Source of the DNA: Blakeslea trispora
Taxonomy: Eukaryota; Mucoromycota; Mucoromycetes; Mucorales; Choanephoraceae
DNA: 64,000 bases
Direction of reading: 5' to 3'
Assembly: GCA_025331445.1 (NCBI GenBank)
Contig: JAIWNE010000069.1
Coordinates: forward strand, 1-64,000
Shown: positions 12,601 to 24,566 of the stretch, piece after piece
Position numbering within the stretch: position 1 is the first letter of the stretch
Layout of the letters: the number at the start of each line of letters is the position of its first letter
Notes under the pieces: model-generated
Seen by the model: only the letters and a program-made list of their open reading frames with translations
Database searches by the model: none
What the model was told of the DNA's origin: nothing
Program-made: the position numbers and the translations under genes

Positions 12601-15600
12601 ACATCAACCTTACGAATACCAAAGTAAGCAGCCTTTCGCAAATGGAGTAGATCAAGTTGACACTGTGTGTGTGGAACGATGTTGCCAAAATTTTTTTTCC
12701 AACGAGTCTCTAAACTTCTGAGATGCGCTGCTCTATCAGGCATTTCTGAAGTGACCTGGGAGTCTTCAAGTTCTTCTATCAGTTGCAAATCAAATAACAT
12801 GGGATACGATCTACGATACGACTTGCTTTGAGACACTGTTATTTGCTCGATGACTTTGAGTCTTGCCTCATCCAGTAAACGACCTGCTTCCATACGATTA
12901 CTTTTATACATTTCATTCAGGATACAGCCAATCAAAGCGGGTATATTTCGATTTGTAGGTAAAGAAATGCTTTCTTCCAAACTCTTCCATTCCTTCAATC
13001 GCCATAAGGCGTCAACACGATAAGAATTGACAAATGGAAGCCATTTTGGCATTTGGTTGGATAACACCTGAGTTTGATAAACCATTTTATCATAACTTCC
13101 TGTCTTTTTTAAACAATCTAAATAGCCGGTATATGCAGACAAAATAGCGCCTTCTTCTTTTGTTTTTGCTTTATAGTGCACTTCTACATCATCCCATCGA
13201 CCAAGCGACTCATAAATACTGATCCAATCATCCCAATTAGGGCTGTCGGTATACAGATCAATCCTAGTTGTGTATATTTCCATGAAAGCTTTTTGATCTG
13301 CCGAGTTTTCAAGTTGAATATAAATTTGCCTCAAATAATAAAGCATATCGTCTTCTATCTCGCTAGCTTTTTTCTCCTTCAAATAAGTCTCAAATTGCAT
13401 CAACGATTGTGGGTATGCCTTGGCATGAAAAGCTGCAATACCCATTTCCTTCCTTGGCATTTCTTGTAAAAACAGATTGACACGTTTGACCTGGCTTTCC
13501 TTTTCTTTGTCATGACGTCCAACTCTATTTAGCCATTTTCGACAGTACTCTGTTGTCTCTACAGCCACTTGCAAAGCACGACGATACCAAGCTGTGGCGG
13601 AGTTGTCGTGATCTATTTCTGCATTGGCATTGGCATGAATAACAGCAACAAGCTCTTCAATAACACCTCTAGCGTCATCACCGGTTCCAGACAGTAAACT
13701 ATGCAACACAAGATAGGGTATGAGGTGTTGCGTAATGTCTTGCAAATTAGATTTCACAGCTGGTACAAGTGCTTGAAATATTTTTTGTGCTGTATCTCTT
13801 GCACTGTTGGCCATACGCAAATACCATGCCTGAATCCAGCTGTCAAAACTTTGTGCTCTAGCAAAAATGGGATAATCGTCTGTTCTTGAATCCCATGAAG
13901 CTTCATAAGCTGCCAAAAAGAAGGGTGCCACAAACTGCTGAATGGCTGGTGGCATCTTCTGAAGCCCATGTGTCTTTGATTGAGGTCGCTGAGCAGAGAT
14001 AGTCAGGTCAGTTGGCTCAAGGCTTGCAGCATCAAGTAAAGGCTTGATAGCATATTCTATACAGCGTCGCACGTCGGTATCATTTGAGGCTGCATTGTAT
14101 GAAGGATACAGATGGTTGGTAATAAGCTCGCACACAAAGTCAGAGACTTCGTCAATGCGTTTAAAATCATTGATTACAAACACAGTGTCATCGATTGTAG
14201 GAACGCTGATAAGACCAGGGTCCAAAGCGCCTAACTTCCCAAGGCATATGGCTGCCTTCAAAGATATAGACTTGTTATTAGCATATTTGTGGATTATATA
14301 GAGGAGTCTTGAGTAAACTTGAGAAAGCTGATATTCTTGAACTGCAAAATCACTTAGTAACTTCTCAAGCTTATCAAGTGCAACTTGAACAGGAATATCA
14401 TCTGCTTCTTGCAGGTTGCTGAGAATGATGTCCAAACTATGTCTATAATGTGCATTAGACATTTTCTTGGGTATTTTTGCTTTGATGAATTCTTCCAGTT
14501 CCTTAAACTCATCAAAAGGCGGTATCAAAGGTAAATTGGCATAACAGTTAATACTCAAGGTGCTTTCTCTTTCTTTCAATAGACCATATAAAGCTGCAAC
14601 AACACGCTCTCGAACATCCGACGATGACATACGGAAGACATCGAATAGACTAAGGACAATTGCATTGAGGTATTGCACCAAGGCTTCTTGACTTAACAAA
14701 TTAATCAATGTGTTCCACAAGTCAAGCAGATGAGATTGCATATGAGTCAATTTTACCATGCTTTGAAGTAGCTTGATTAACTGTGAGAGAAAGAAGAGTT
14801 TTAAAAGATCAGGAGCTATTCTTTTTTGTTTAAAAAAAGATAACCTATCTTACATGTAAAGCGTGGCTATTGATGTGTCGATCAAGCAGTACCATAAGTT
14901 CTTTGACAGATTCCAGAGCATATGGGTATTCAATGTTGTGAAATTCATTTGTTTTGGCAAAAACAAAACTGTTGATCTTTTCAAGAATCGCAAGGATGAA
15001 TGTGGAAAGGTGTTCAGAAATACTTGTCCCACGTACGGAACTCATGAGGTCTAACCCTTTGACAATTTTCTGCTTCTGTTTTGTATTGCCCAAGCTTATA
15101 GCTAGAGTGGATGTAATTTTGGTCATATGTCTCTGAGCTAATTTTCGAACAGGATCTCTCTGTTTTAACAGGCTACTCAATCGACGAATAGCGAGTTTTT
15201 TGATTGCTTGATCTTCTTCTTTCATTAATGCGATGACTATGTGGTGGCCATGCTCAATACACATAGCCTCGACCGTCATATTAATTGTAGTAGCCATCTG
15301 TAAAAGTATGTCTTCTTTGTCAAGTACAAGCGCATAATAAAGGGCAAAATGCATATAGCATATAAGAAAACCATTGACATCGTGGCCAAAGAGGCTGGTG
15401 ATAGAATCTGCTGCAGCCTCATCAGCAGTGAGAAGGTAAATAACTAAAGGAACAATATGCTCCATTTGATGGTAGAAGAGATCCTCCCAATCAGTATTTC
15501 CAGATACAGTAACAGCTTCCTTCATGCTATATATCAACTGATCAATATCTTCTACAGATATATCGAATTTGCAATCTCTCATAGTTGTTAATTTATCAGT

Positions 15601-16977
15601 AATTTTTTCTAATCGATCTTGTAAAGCCTGCTGAAAGCGACCTGCCTGATCTCTGATGATGCTTCTGATTGGCAAACTGCTTGGATCTATTTCCATACAT
15701 TGTGAAGATAGTTCTTTTTGATCCGATTCAAAAAACAGAGCTACTTTTTCTCGAATATGACTTAGGGATTGAAGTGGCTGCTCTTCAGGCCAGGTGATAA
15801 TTTGAGGTTTGACGTGGTTTCTTACAAGAAGACAGAACGTGTAATACAATGCTTGAGCCTATTACAATATTGAGTATATACATATACATATATATATATG
15901 TTGTTTACTTGTTTGTAGAAAGATTTACTTACCCGAATATTATTGCAGCCAGAAGCTTCTTTGAAGATAAGAGGCACTGTAAGTGCATCTATTTCTAAAA
16001 AGTCGCCTTTGTTGGCTTCAGGAGCAGAGATTATGACAGTTGATATAGCATCAGCTATGTCGTCTTTTGAGCCTTCGTCGAGACTACCCTGATCCCAAAG
16101 AATAAGTAAGTTTTCCAGTAGTTTTGTAATTGTCCAGTGATTAAGGCAGATGTGCTTCAGATCGTCCGCAGTACTTTTAATAATCTCAATTGAAGCCTAA
16201 GGTGGTGTTTTTTATTAGTGACAGCAGAATCTACAGGAGTGTACAAACTTACTTTGAGTAAAGTGTCTTTGGGATAGCGAAGTTTGACTAGTTGTGAGAT
16301 AAGTTCGGGGATTGCATCCAAAATAACAGCCACTATAGGCTCATACAAGCTGACAATGTCTTTGGAAAGCAAGGGAGACATAAAGTTCAGAATGATGTCC
16401 ATTAAAGTAAGAAGTTTTATAGGTGCAAGGCTCTTTAGTTCTGGAAGACAGGTAGACTGTAAGCGGGAAAGCAAACAATGGTTAACAACCTGATTTTGAC
16501 AAAATAAGAGAATACAAAAGTGGTACCTCTGTGATGTCTTCTCGTGTCAAGAATGACTGAATTTCTATTACATGTTCTTGAGTCAATGTTTGTATTTGAG
16601 CTTTGAATTACACTAACCCAGAATTGATTGATGAGCTTCTGTCAAGATACAGTCATTAGAAGGGTCGTCTGTTAATACGTAAGTATAAATATTTTGAAGG
16701 ATGCGACTATAGACCAAGACTTCTTCTGCTGATTGATCGTTACTGGCAGCATGCACTAGAAGTGGAACAAATGACGTTGCACAGAACTCAGATGAGATAT
16801 TGTATTGCATGAAATCTGTCAACTTCTTGTCAATATCTAAGATACGTTTGGAATGGTTAACTAGGGCTATTTTTTTTTTTACAACATGATCGCTTCTTTT
16901 TTCTTCTTGCCTTGAATTAAGTCTCCTTCTTTTATTCCCTGAAGGAAAATGTCTTCAGGGTTTTCGGTATAGCTCAT
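9613..16977 (-). CDS. RAD3: ATR/Rad3/Mec1-type checkpoint kinase
   Basis: Phosphatidylinositol-3-kinase-related protein kinase that senses RPA-coated single-stranded DNA and activates the S/G2 checkpoint. Exons from 16860 down to 9613 join in phase, including 16618-16860, 16527-16576, 16253-16456, 15933-16196, 14854-15858, 12378-14780, 11120-11591, 10867-11064, 9937-10219 and 9613-9632, giving about 2,014 codons. Order: helical HEAT region, UME domain around LDLWNTLINLLSQEALVQYL, FAT domain (with YLMKRSISALQRGSKYYY), kinase N-lobe MPKRITIIGSDGKKYEFLL, catalytic loop GDRHAENIMFD, metal site VHVDLNLLFEGG, and a FATC tail ending SQMYVGWAPFI. GDCVHVD and the UME domain point to ATR rather than ATM or TOR. 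The protein is shorter than Rad3 (about 2,390). The candidate first exon starting at 16977 does not join in phase, so the start is unsettled. Confidence 0.92.
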
Positions 16978-17774
16978 GACTGATGGTGAAGCGATCGCAA
17001 CTCTTTCAAACCAAAAGAGAGAAAAGAAACAATAAAAAAAAAAGAATCAAAAACGTCAAGCTCATCGAACTTGATTCCGCTGCACAAAAAAATAAGGGCT
17101 CGAACATCTTGCCTGTGCTTGAAATTTGATTGAGCTACGCGCATGTGCGAGTAGCTTTGTCAAAAATAATGAATTGTGTTTTGGTGCCACATAACTCAAA
17201 AGTCTTACCAAGAATCTTACCCGTGAGTGACCAGTGCCTTTTTGAAATATGAAGACGCAATATTCCAAGCTACTTTGATAGTGACGGAAAAGCAAAGACT
17301 ATCTAGTGATGATTATTCGACTATTGCATTTCTATTTCTTTTGAAAAGCAGTAGTCATTTAGGGATAAAACGCTTGATGAAACTTTTTCACAATTTTCAA
17401 CTCAATTAAAAATTGCTGTTGTGATGCATCTGTAGTTATTGCTACTTCTGAGGCTTCTTCGAATGGTGTCAGATGCTTCTTTAGTGAAAAAAAAAAAAGA
17501 ATAGCTCTCTTATCCTCGTTCTTGTCAGGGATATGAAAGTCCTTCTATTCTGAAGATTTAATCTAAACGACAAAAAGAGACATCCACATACTGCTAAGTA
17601 CTCCAAGCAGGTTTATTCTGTCTTGTTTTGGCCCGAACCATAGAAGTCCGAGCTTGACTAGATCTGTTACACAATAGCATATGCTATCAAGGTCGGACCT
17701 GTTTGAGGTGATTGCAAATAGCACAAATATTCGATTAGCGTCTTTTCTTTTTTTTTCTATTTTTTAAGTGCATA
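16978..17774. promoter_or_regulatory. Divergent intergenic region between ATR and chitinase
   Basis: About 800 bp separating two divergent genes and therefore containing both promoters. Inverted repeats lie near the chitinase side: a perfect 14-bp palindrome ATAGCATATGCTAT at 17674-17687 and, a few bases on, the interrupted repeat AGGTC-G-GACCT. They could be protein-binding sites; their function is unknown. Confidence 0.4.
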
Positions 17775-19292
17775 ATGTTTAATTGCAGAAGCATTGTTAA
17801 ATGCGCTATACTGACACCGATCATTGTTATACTGCTAACTATTGGCTGGTATCAACAGGCTATTGAGCATAGTAACATACCCGAGACTACATTGCCTAAT
17901 GACGAGCCTATTGGCAGCCAACCTACCGAATCCTTCATTATTGCAGGCTACTTTATTAATTGGTAATACCCTATAACACTTGTATACTAGTCTATTCTAA
18001 TCTCAAACAAACAAAAACGTTACGCTAAAAGGGGTATATACGATCGCAAGCATCATGTTGTCGACATTCAGGTAAAGAAGCTGTCTCATGTTCTTTACGC
18101 CTTTGCCAATGTGAACACTGATGGCACGATATTACTTGGAGTAAGTGGAGTATAGCCATTATAAGCAAAAATGGATATGGCAAACTAAACTGAATTTTTT
18201 ATAGGATCCATGGGCTGATACTGATATTAAATTACCTAAAGGTAAGCTAGCGTATAGATTATGAAGCACAAATGTTAATTTAGTTACCCGACAGACAAGA
18301 CAGTAGATGGCAAGCTAGATCCTTGGAAGGAAAACGATCAAGACTTACATGGAAACTTTAAGCAATTCAATCTTTTAAAGCAACAAAATCGACATTTGAA
18401 AGTATCGTTGAGTATAGGTGGATACTCTTGGAGTGGCAATTTCTCTACTTTGGCAGGAAGCCCTAAATCTCGAGCCACTTTTACAAAAACAGCAATTTCA
18501 CATTTACAAAATCTCGGTTTAGACGGCATCGACATTGACTGGGAGTTCCCCAAAGATACTAAGGACGCTGAAAACTATGTTCTGCTCTTAAAAGAACTTC
18601 GCAGTGCACTGGATGAATATCAACGAAAGATAGACCCTACAGAAGAACCATTTCTGCTTTCTGTTGCTATGCCATGTGGACCCGAGAATTATCGCATTCT
18701 AAAGTTGGGCGATATGGCTAAATATGTAGATATCTTCTACTTGATGGCTTACGACTTTGCTGGTGAATGGGACCAACAGACTGGACATCAATCCAACTTA
18801 TTTGGCGGTTCTCTTAACGTGAACCAAGCAATCAATGATTACGAAAAAGCAGGTGTTCCTTCCAAGAAACTAGTGATGGGCATGCCTGCCTATGGCAGAG
18901 GTTTCTCTCATACTGGTCCTAAGCCTGGTTCACCCTACCAAGGTGTCCCAGATGGAACATGGGACAGAGGATCCTATGACTACAAAGATCTTCCTCAAGA
19001 AGGAGCTGAGGAATATATGGATGAAGCAAAGGTTGCTTCATGGTCTTACAACAAGGAGACTCGCGAGTTTGTCACATACGATACACCTAGTGTAGTCAAA
19101 GCCAAATCTGAGTACATAAAGAAGCGACATTTGGGTGGTGGCATGTTTTGGGAGTTATCAGCAGATGTGCCTGGAGATAGCCCAAGAAGCTTGGTTCATA
19201 CTGTGTATCAAGTACTGGGCAACCAACTGGATGATTCTCCCAACCATGTTATCTTTCCCCTTTCTCATTATAACAATATTCCCCATGCATAA
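17775..19292 (+). CDS. GH18 chitinase with N-terminal membrane anchor
   Basis: Family 18 chitinase hydrolysing beta-1,4-N-acetylglucosamine polymers. Four exons (17775-17962, 18032-18140, 18205-18241, 18295-19292) close in frame to 443 residues. The catalytic signature LDGIDIDWEF is complete, with the acid/base Glu; the SIGGYSWS strand and the C-terminal MFWELSAD strand, whose Trp lines the active site, are also present. A hydrophobic segment at residues 12-24 (ILTPIIVILLTIG) follows the basic residues R5 and K9, so it may act as a signal anchor leaving the enzyme membrane-tethered, although cleavage is not excluded. No chitin-binding module or serine/threonine-rich tail is present. Likely roles are wall remodelling or chitin scavenging. 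Convergent with ATP14, with 199 bp between the stops. Confidence 0.93.
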
Positions 19293-19491
19293 AAGCTTTC
19301 TCATCTTACCATATCCCATCTAAATAAAGTGCACTAAGCATCGCTTTCTTTTCTTTTTCAATAATACTGCCATTATGTTGGTTTATATGATCTTTTTTTT
19401 TATTGATTTTATACACACACACACACATTGCAATTTCTTGTGTTGATGGTTTTCAGATGGATATTTGGCTAATCATGATTGTTCCAATAAA

Positions 19492-20079
19492 TTATTGAGA
19501 AACTTCCTCAGGTTCAGCATCGTAAGCAGCCAATTGTTGAGACAAATCAGCATCAACTTCGGGGACCTATGAATGAATCAGTACCTCTCCTTTTTTCGAT
19601 TTAGTAATATAACTTACAGCAGGAGCAGCAGGGAGCTTCAAGTCCTTGACAGCGTTTTCGTCAACAGCCTGAATAGAAAAACAATCAGCAGCCACACTCT
19701 ATTTTAGCTTCTTAAAACTTACAATAGGAGCAGGCTTGTAACCCTTCAATTCCTTGATGAACAAATCTTGGATGACATCTAAACAGACAAATGTAAGTTT
19801 TTCAATCGCGTCTCAATATCGACTCTAGGCTTCATCCAATATGTGGCTGCTCACCTTTTTGCATGACAGCAGCAGCAGAGAAGCTACGAGTGGCCATAGC
19901 AGGAACAGCAGGCTATTCATAGAAAAAAAAGGTATTAGAAACAAAGAAAAAAGAAGTAAACTCGAGTGTAGGCCGTGTCGGTTTTTTTTTCTGTTTTCCT
20001 CGAGCATAAAAGCCTAAAAACTCTTTTGATATTCTACCTTGAAGGCGACGGAGCGAAGAGCAATGCGAGCAATGGACAT
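19492..20079 (-). CDS. ATP14: ATP synthase subunit h (ATP14)
   Basis: Peripheral-stalk subunit h of the mitochondrial F1Fo ATP synthase. Five small exons (20079-20038, 19912-19855, 19778-19723, 19668-19618, 19566-19492) close exactly to 93 residues. The N-terminus MSIARIALRSVAFK is a typical Arg-rich presequence, and processing probably falls near RSFSAAA. The mature start DVIQDLFIKELKGYKPAP is the conserved Atp14 signature, followed by a short acidic tail rich in Ala, Asp and Glu. The length is a little below yeast Atp14 (124). Alternative identities are unlikely given this motif plus the presequence. Confidence 0.85.
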
Positions 20080-20674
20080 TTTGGTTAAAAGAGTCGTGTG
20101 GAGATAAAAGACAGGAGAGAAGCAGGGTTTAATCGAAAATCTCTGCCCAAAATGTGACGCAACCATGTGACTGCATTTAAATTATTGAGTTCTTCTGGTG
20201 GATAGAACTCCATCTGTCTGCTAATAAGGTGTCTGCTAATCTATTCTCCAATTACTCCTTGAGTGTACTAGTTATGCATTTAGAGCTATCTTTGTCTACT
20301 AACTAAGCCTTATATCTACAATTGTTCAACTTGATTACCATAACGTATGGCAGCTTTTCTTTGTAATTATTCAATTAGCATGCGAGATAGGCTAGTGAAA
20401 CATTGGACTTTTCTCTTACTCTTTTGCATAGCCGATATAGCATGCATGGTCAAGCCAATTTTATTAGCTTAATAAGAAAATAGGTGCTTCTAATTTTTAC
20501 AATTCAAGTGATGATTTTTGTCAGACCATTAGTCCTAAATACTTCATTCTTTTACCGTTTTGCTTTCACTCAAGTTATACGAAAGAAGCATAAGCACACA
20601 AGAACTCTAGCTCAGCTCAGGTCATAAGAAAAGAATCAATTTTTTTTTATTTCGAGCATGATGAAGAATGTTCT
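20080..20674. other. Intergenic, no gene seen
   Basis: AT-rich spacer upstream of ATP14 and downstream of the alcohol dehydrogenase. It holds the ATP14 promoter. No ORF, RNA gene or repeat that I can support. Confidence 0.5.
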
Positions 20675-21846
20675 TTAGTTTTCGAGAACAAACCTAAATC
20701 GGGGCTTTCCCTCTCTGAAATCACTTAAAGCCTTGTTGACATCCTTCATAGGAATTACATTGATCCAAGGTCGAACGTTCTTCTCCTCAGCAAACTTGAG
20801 CATTTCTTCAATTTCGGCAGGCGAGCCTATACAAGAACCTTGTATATAGACCTGTGCCAACAGCATTGGAAAAGGAGGCATTGGAGGAAGCTCCCAGGAC
20901 GGAGCGTTAAGATTGAGAAAGTATCCATTACCACGAATAAGGTTCAAATAAGTCATCCCTACAAAAAACGCATTAGATCTAAGAAAAATGGCTATAAACT
21001 AGTCTAGACCCTACATTGGAAATCAGGACTACATCCGGTACAGAGGATGTGTGTTAACTTCTTTTTGTATCTAGCCATATCATCTGGATTGGTGGAATCG
21101 ATGAAATCATCACAACCAAGCTCGTAACAAACATCACGCTTTCTGTTACCAGTGGAAATGGCGACTACTCTTGCGCCCATTGCCTTTGCCCAGAGTACGC
21201 CGTAATGGCCAAGACCACCAATACCCATGACGCCCACAATTGAATCTTTGTTGACGCCTGTACGCTTCAAAGGAGCATAGGTTGTAATGCCAGCACAGAA
21301 AAAAGTGGCTGCAACTTCATTGCTCAGATGGTCAGGAACCTTGAAGACGAAGCGATGGTCACCTCGCCACCTGTCTGCATAACCACCATAAGTTTTGTCA
21401 CCATTAGGCCATCGGGCATTGTAAGTCATACTAAAATTTAGGCAAAGGTTTTCGTGATTGTTTTTGCATTCATCACATTCATGACAAGAATGAACTTGAG
21501 CACCAACACCAACCCGATCACCAACTTTGAATTTGGTCGCATTTTTGCCCACCTTTGTTACAACACCAACAATTTCATGACCCACTACACAGGGATAGTC
21601 AGTAGGGCCCCATTGATCGTCTTGATCAAGACAATGCAACTAGACGATAAAAAATAGACCATTAGTTTCTTCAATAGCTTGTATCCATGTTTGGCCTACA
21701 TCGCTAGAACAAATACCACAGTGTGTGATATTGATATCAACACAATCTTCGTCCCAGCGTCTCAATTGAAGCTGCATTTTTACTAGAGGCTTGCCTTTAT
21801 CGGTTCCGGCCCAAGCATTGAAGTTATTGTTTTCAGTAACAGGCAT
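20675..21846 (-). CDS. Zinc-dependent alcohol dehydrogenase (cinnamyl-alcohol / ADH6-like)
   Basis: Medium-chain zinc alcohol dehydrogenase, probably NADP(H)-dependent, reducing aldehydes of the cinnamyl or aliphatic type. Three exons (21846-21700, 21639-21015, 20958-20675) give 351 residues. Seen: catalytic zinc ligand in THCGICSSD, GHEIVGVV after DYPCVVGHE, the four-Cys structural zinc site in CHECDECKNNHENLC, and Rossmann motif GIGGLGH. The C-terminus carries the IGSPAEIEEMLKFA strand-helix typical of the ADH6/CAD subgroup. Intron 1 (60 nt) was placed so that SSD joins LHCLDQDDQWGPTDYP, matching family spacing; reading straight through would hit a stop. A TATATAAG-like box lies about 65 bp upstream of the start on the minus strand. 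Cytosolic, no targeting signal seen. Confidence 0.93.
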
Positions 21847-22599
21847 GTTCTTTGTTTCTTGCTTGCAATCTAGAGATAAAGAAGAAAAGAAGAGCCAGGT
21901 TATCAGTGCGCTTATATACAGGCATGAAGGAAGTCCTAAATTGTTTTAGGAAGTTATATTACGTCGATCTGTTCTCTTCCAATTCTTTCCCCTTTCAAGC
22001 CTTTCTTCCATAAGTGTCTTCTCGTTCGATTCAACAATTTATTTCTTAATGCTCTTGAAGAATTCATGAGGAATTGCGCTTTTCTTATGAATCGATTGAA
22101 GCGAGAAAGATTTGTTCCTGTTGACTAATGTCCGTCAAGATATGATTTCTTGAAAGTTTCTAGATCTACTATCAGAACATGTATCGCTGATATCACACCT
22201 CGGTAAATCACTTGACTCGAAACACTTTCTGTTACCTTTTTTTGACAACCAGCCTCAATTCTTTTTTTGTTTTGTCAATACTGGCGTACAACTTGTTAAA
22301 ACTCCAGTTTAAGTTTTGATTTTGAGCTTAAAAAGAGAAATGCAGAATAATAAGAGCAATTGCAAAAATGAGCAAGTTTTTGAATTGTAAGATGCTAAGC
22401 AATATAGTGTACACTTGAGTACACATAGGAGCTGTATAAAAATACGTGTAAGCTATAGTAAGTTTGTTTGAGCAAAGTTACTTCATAAGATCATATGGCT
22501 GTTCTGTTAAAACTGCTGCCACCATGTAAATAAAATGATGGTTTGTTTGATGCTACGGTCAACAGGTGGCACAAGATACGCCTGCGCTTTTGTTTTGGT

Positions 22600-24435
22600 T
22601 TAGTGCAAATACGCCTCAAAGGCATATGCGATTAGACAAAAAAATAAAAAGATCCCAATTGGGTAAATAGCCAAATAAGACAAAATTGCTGGAACAGATG
22701 AAACTAGATACCTTCTAAAGATTAAAGGTTGGATAGATGTCATAACGCTAAAGACATATACATTTGCTCCAACATCAAAGGGTGGAGTAGGGGTTGAGGA
22801 AGAAAGTACAGTTGATATTTTTTCCAAAAAGCGATCTTTATTCGTTCAATAGATGGTTCAAAGGTCAGTATTTGGGAAACAAATTATTTTAATGGAGCTT
22901 AATAAAAACCAGTTTCAGTACGCTTTTCCACTCCAACATCAAATAAGCATAACTCGTGATCAAACCATTTTCAAGTCTGCTTCGTCAAGGTCTCTGCAAG
23001 ATCGTCAAAAAAAAAAAAGGTAAAGTTATTTGGTCATTCTTTATGTACATTATAAAAGTGATCCCGAGTAGCCTGTCCTACTCATTCTGACTGACATACT
23101 TTTCTGCCCTTCTTTAGATGAATTGATACAAGAAGTTTTTGTTTAAAAGTACCATTATCGGCTTTTTTTGTTGACAATCATTTACATGTTTATAAGCATA
23201 GCACATCTTGCATGAAGTATCTCCACCTACATTTATCAAATTGATTAAGAAATTACTGCTGTCAAGCATATCTCTCAAAGCAGAATTAGTGCTTGGAACA
23301 AAAATCTTTGTGTGATATGGTCTTTGTGACATGAGCGTGCTTAACTGTTGCTTCACTGTGTTACTTGATAACGCTTTTTTGCTTGATTGACTATTGCTGC
23401 TAATAGGCTTCCTAGTATATCTATTAATGATGCATCCTTACTTCTCGAAATAACTTGCATATTTTTATACCGCGAAATGGAAATTTTAATGATTTTTTGT
23501 AAAGTCTTGATATAGAAAAGAATACAATAGTAGAAAGGAGCAACAGTAGCATATATTTTGATGCTGGCTGCACTGTTAGTAATTGTGTCAGGCAAGAGTA
23601 GTTTACAAGGAAAGGTAAAGACAAGAACTTTATTGTAGTCAGACCACCAAAGTAAGGTAAAAACGCAAAAGGAACAAGGCAAGCTTATTCTTCTATCTTG
23701 TCAAAAGTAAACAAGAGGTACCAGAATAGAAGAAGAATTGGAGTTCAATGGTTTAAATGGGTTGACATTTTTGGCAGCAAATACCTATGTTTCGTCTAGA
23801 TCAACATCGAGTTTTTTTTTCTTATAAACATAAACATAATTTGTTGCCTTGACTTGAAAGACTGCCTGTAGCAAGTATTTGCTAATTATACACACAGGAG
23901 CAACAAAAGTGTTTTAGAGCATTGGCAACTTGTACTGGAATACATCATCAAAAAAAAAGCAGACAAGACAATGAAAAAAACTTATTGTCTTTTGAGTTTA
24001 CTAGAGGTCAGGCCATTCGTTACCAACAGGGATAATAGCAATGATTTTCAAGTAAAAGATCAAAGAATTTTTGTCAATTCTGATAATAGCAGAATCATTA
24101 AAAGTGATTTTGGTCAACAATGTTGCAAAGTTTAAGCCAAACAAACTATTTGCTGCACTATAGAGATATACTCAACACGACAAAAAAAGTCTGATTATTA
24201 TCATTATTACTGCAGCTGTCTTTCAGAGTGTCTGAAAAGGGCCTTCCGCTTCAGCCTCATCAAAACTGATCAATACAAGATGCATATACTGAAAACATGA
24301 CCAGAGAGAATAAGAATAATCTTTCAGGTAACCTAAAGTTCGCAAATTACTAACAATTTTCCCATCAGGGTAAAGTAGAAAAATTATCTCTTTTTTTCCC
24401 CGCATTTTCTTAGCGATTACTAACCATTTTCCCAC
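22600..24435 (-). pseudogene. Decayed minus-strand coding remnants, family not recognised
   Basis: Several stretches read like protein but cannot be joined into one gene. At 24223-24435 a frame reads KDYSYSLWSCFQYMHLVLIS and ends in an acidic tail. At about 24003-24160 another reads NFATLLTKITFNDSAIIRID and ends in NEWPDL. At 23353-23682 and 23114-23356 two frames abut out of phase, the second containing HTKIFVPSTNSALRDMLDSS and a CKMCY motif. At 22600-22827 a hydrophobic segment appears without a start codon. Codon use looks coding, but canonical splice sites that would connect the pieces are missing. This suggests a decayed gene or mobile-element ORF, or more than one. I cannot name a family. 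Confidence 0.35.
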
Positions 24436-24566
24436 TCCAAAATGGCTATCAAAAAATTAAAAAAGTTCTGGTCTATAAATTGCATTAGTTAACTTCTTTA
24501 GCTTCTGCCTTGCTTCTCTTCGTTTTTCCCACTCTTCTTTAATACCCACTTCATCTTCATATCATA

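Noticed and set aside
17081..17160. tRNA-like sequence on the minus strand (TAGCTCAATC and GTTCGAGCCC blocks)
   Set aside because: The spacing between the A-box-like and B-box-like blocks is about 12 nt too short for a tRNA, and I cannot fold an acceptor stem.
21640..21699. Alcohol dehydrogenase first exon extended to a stop
   Set aside because: The sequence is a 60-nt GT-AG intron whose removal restores the family alignment.
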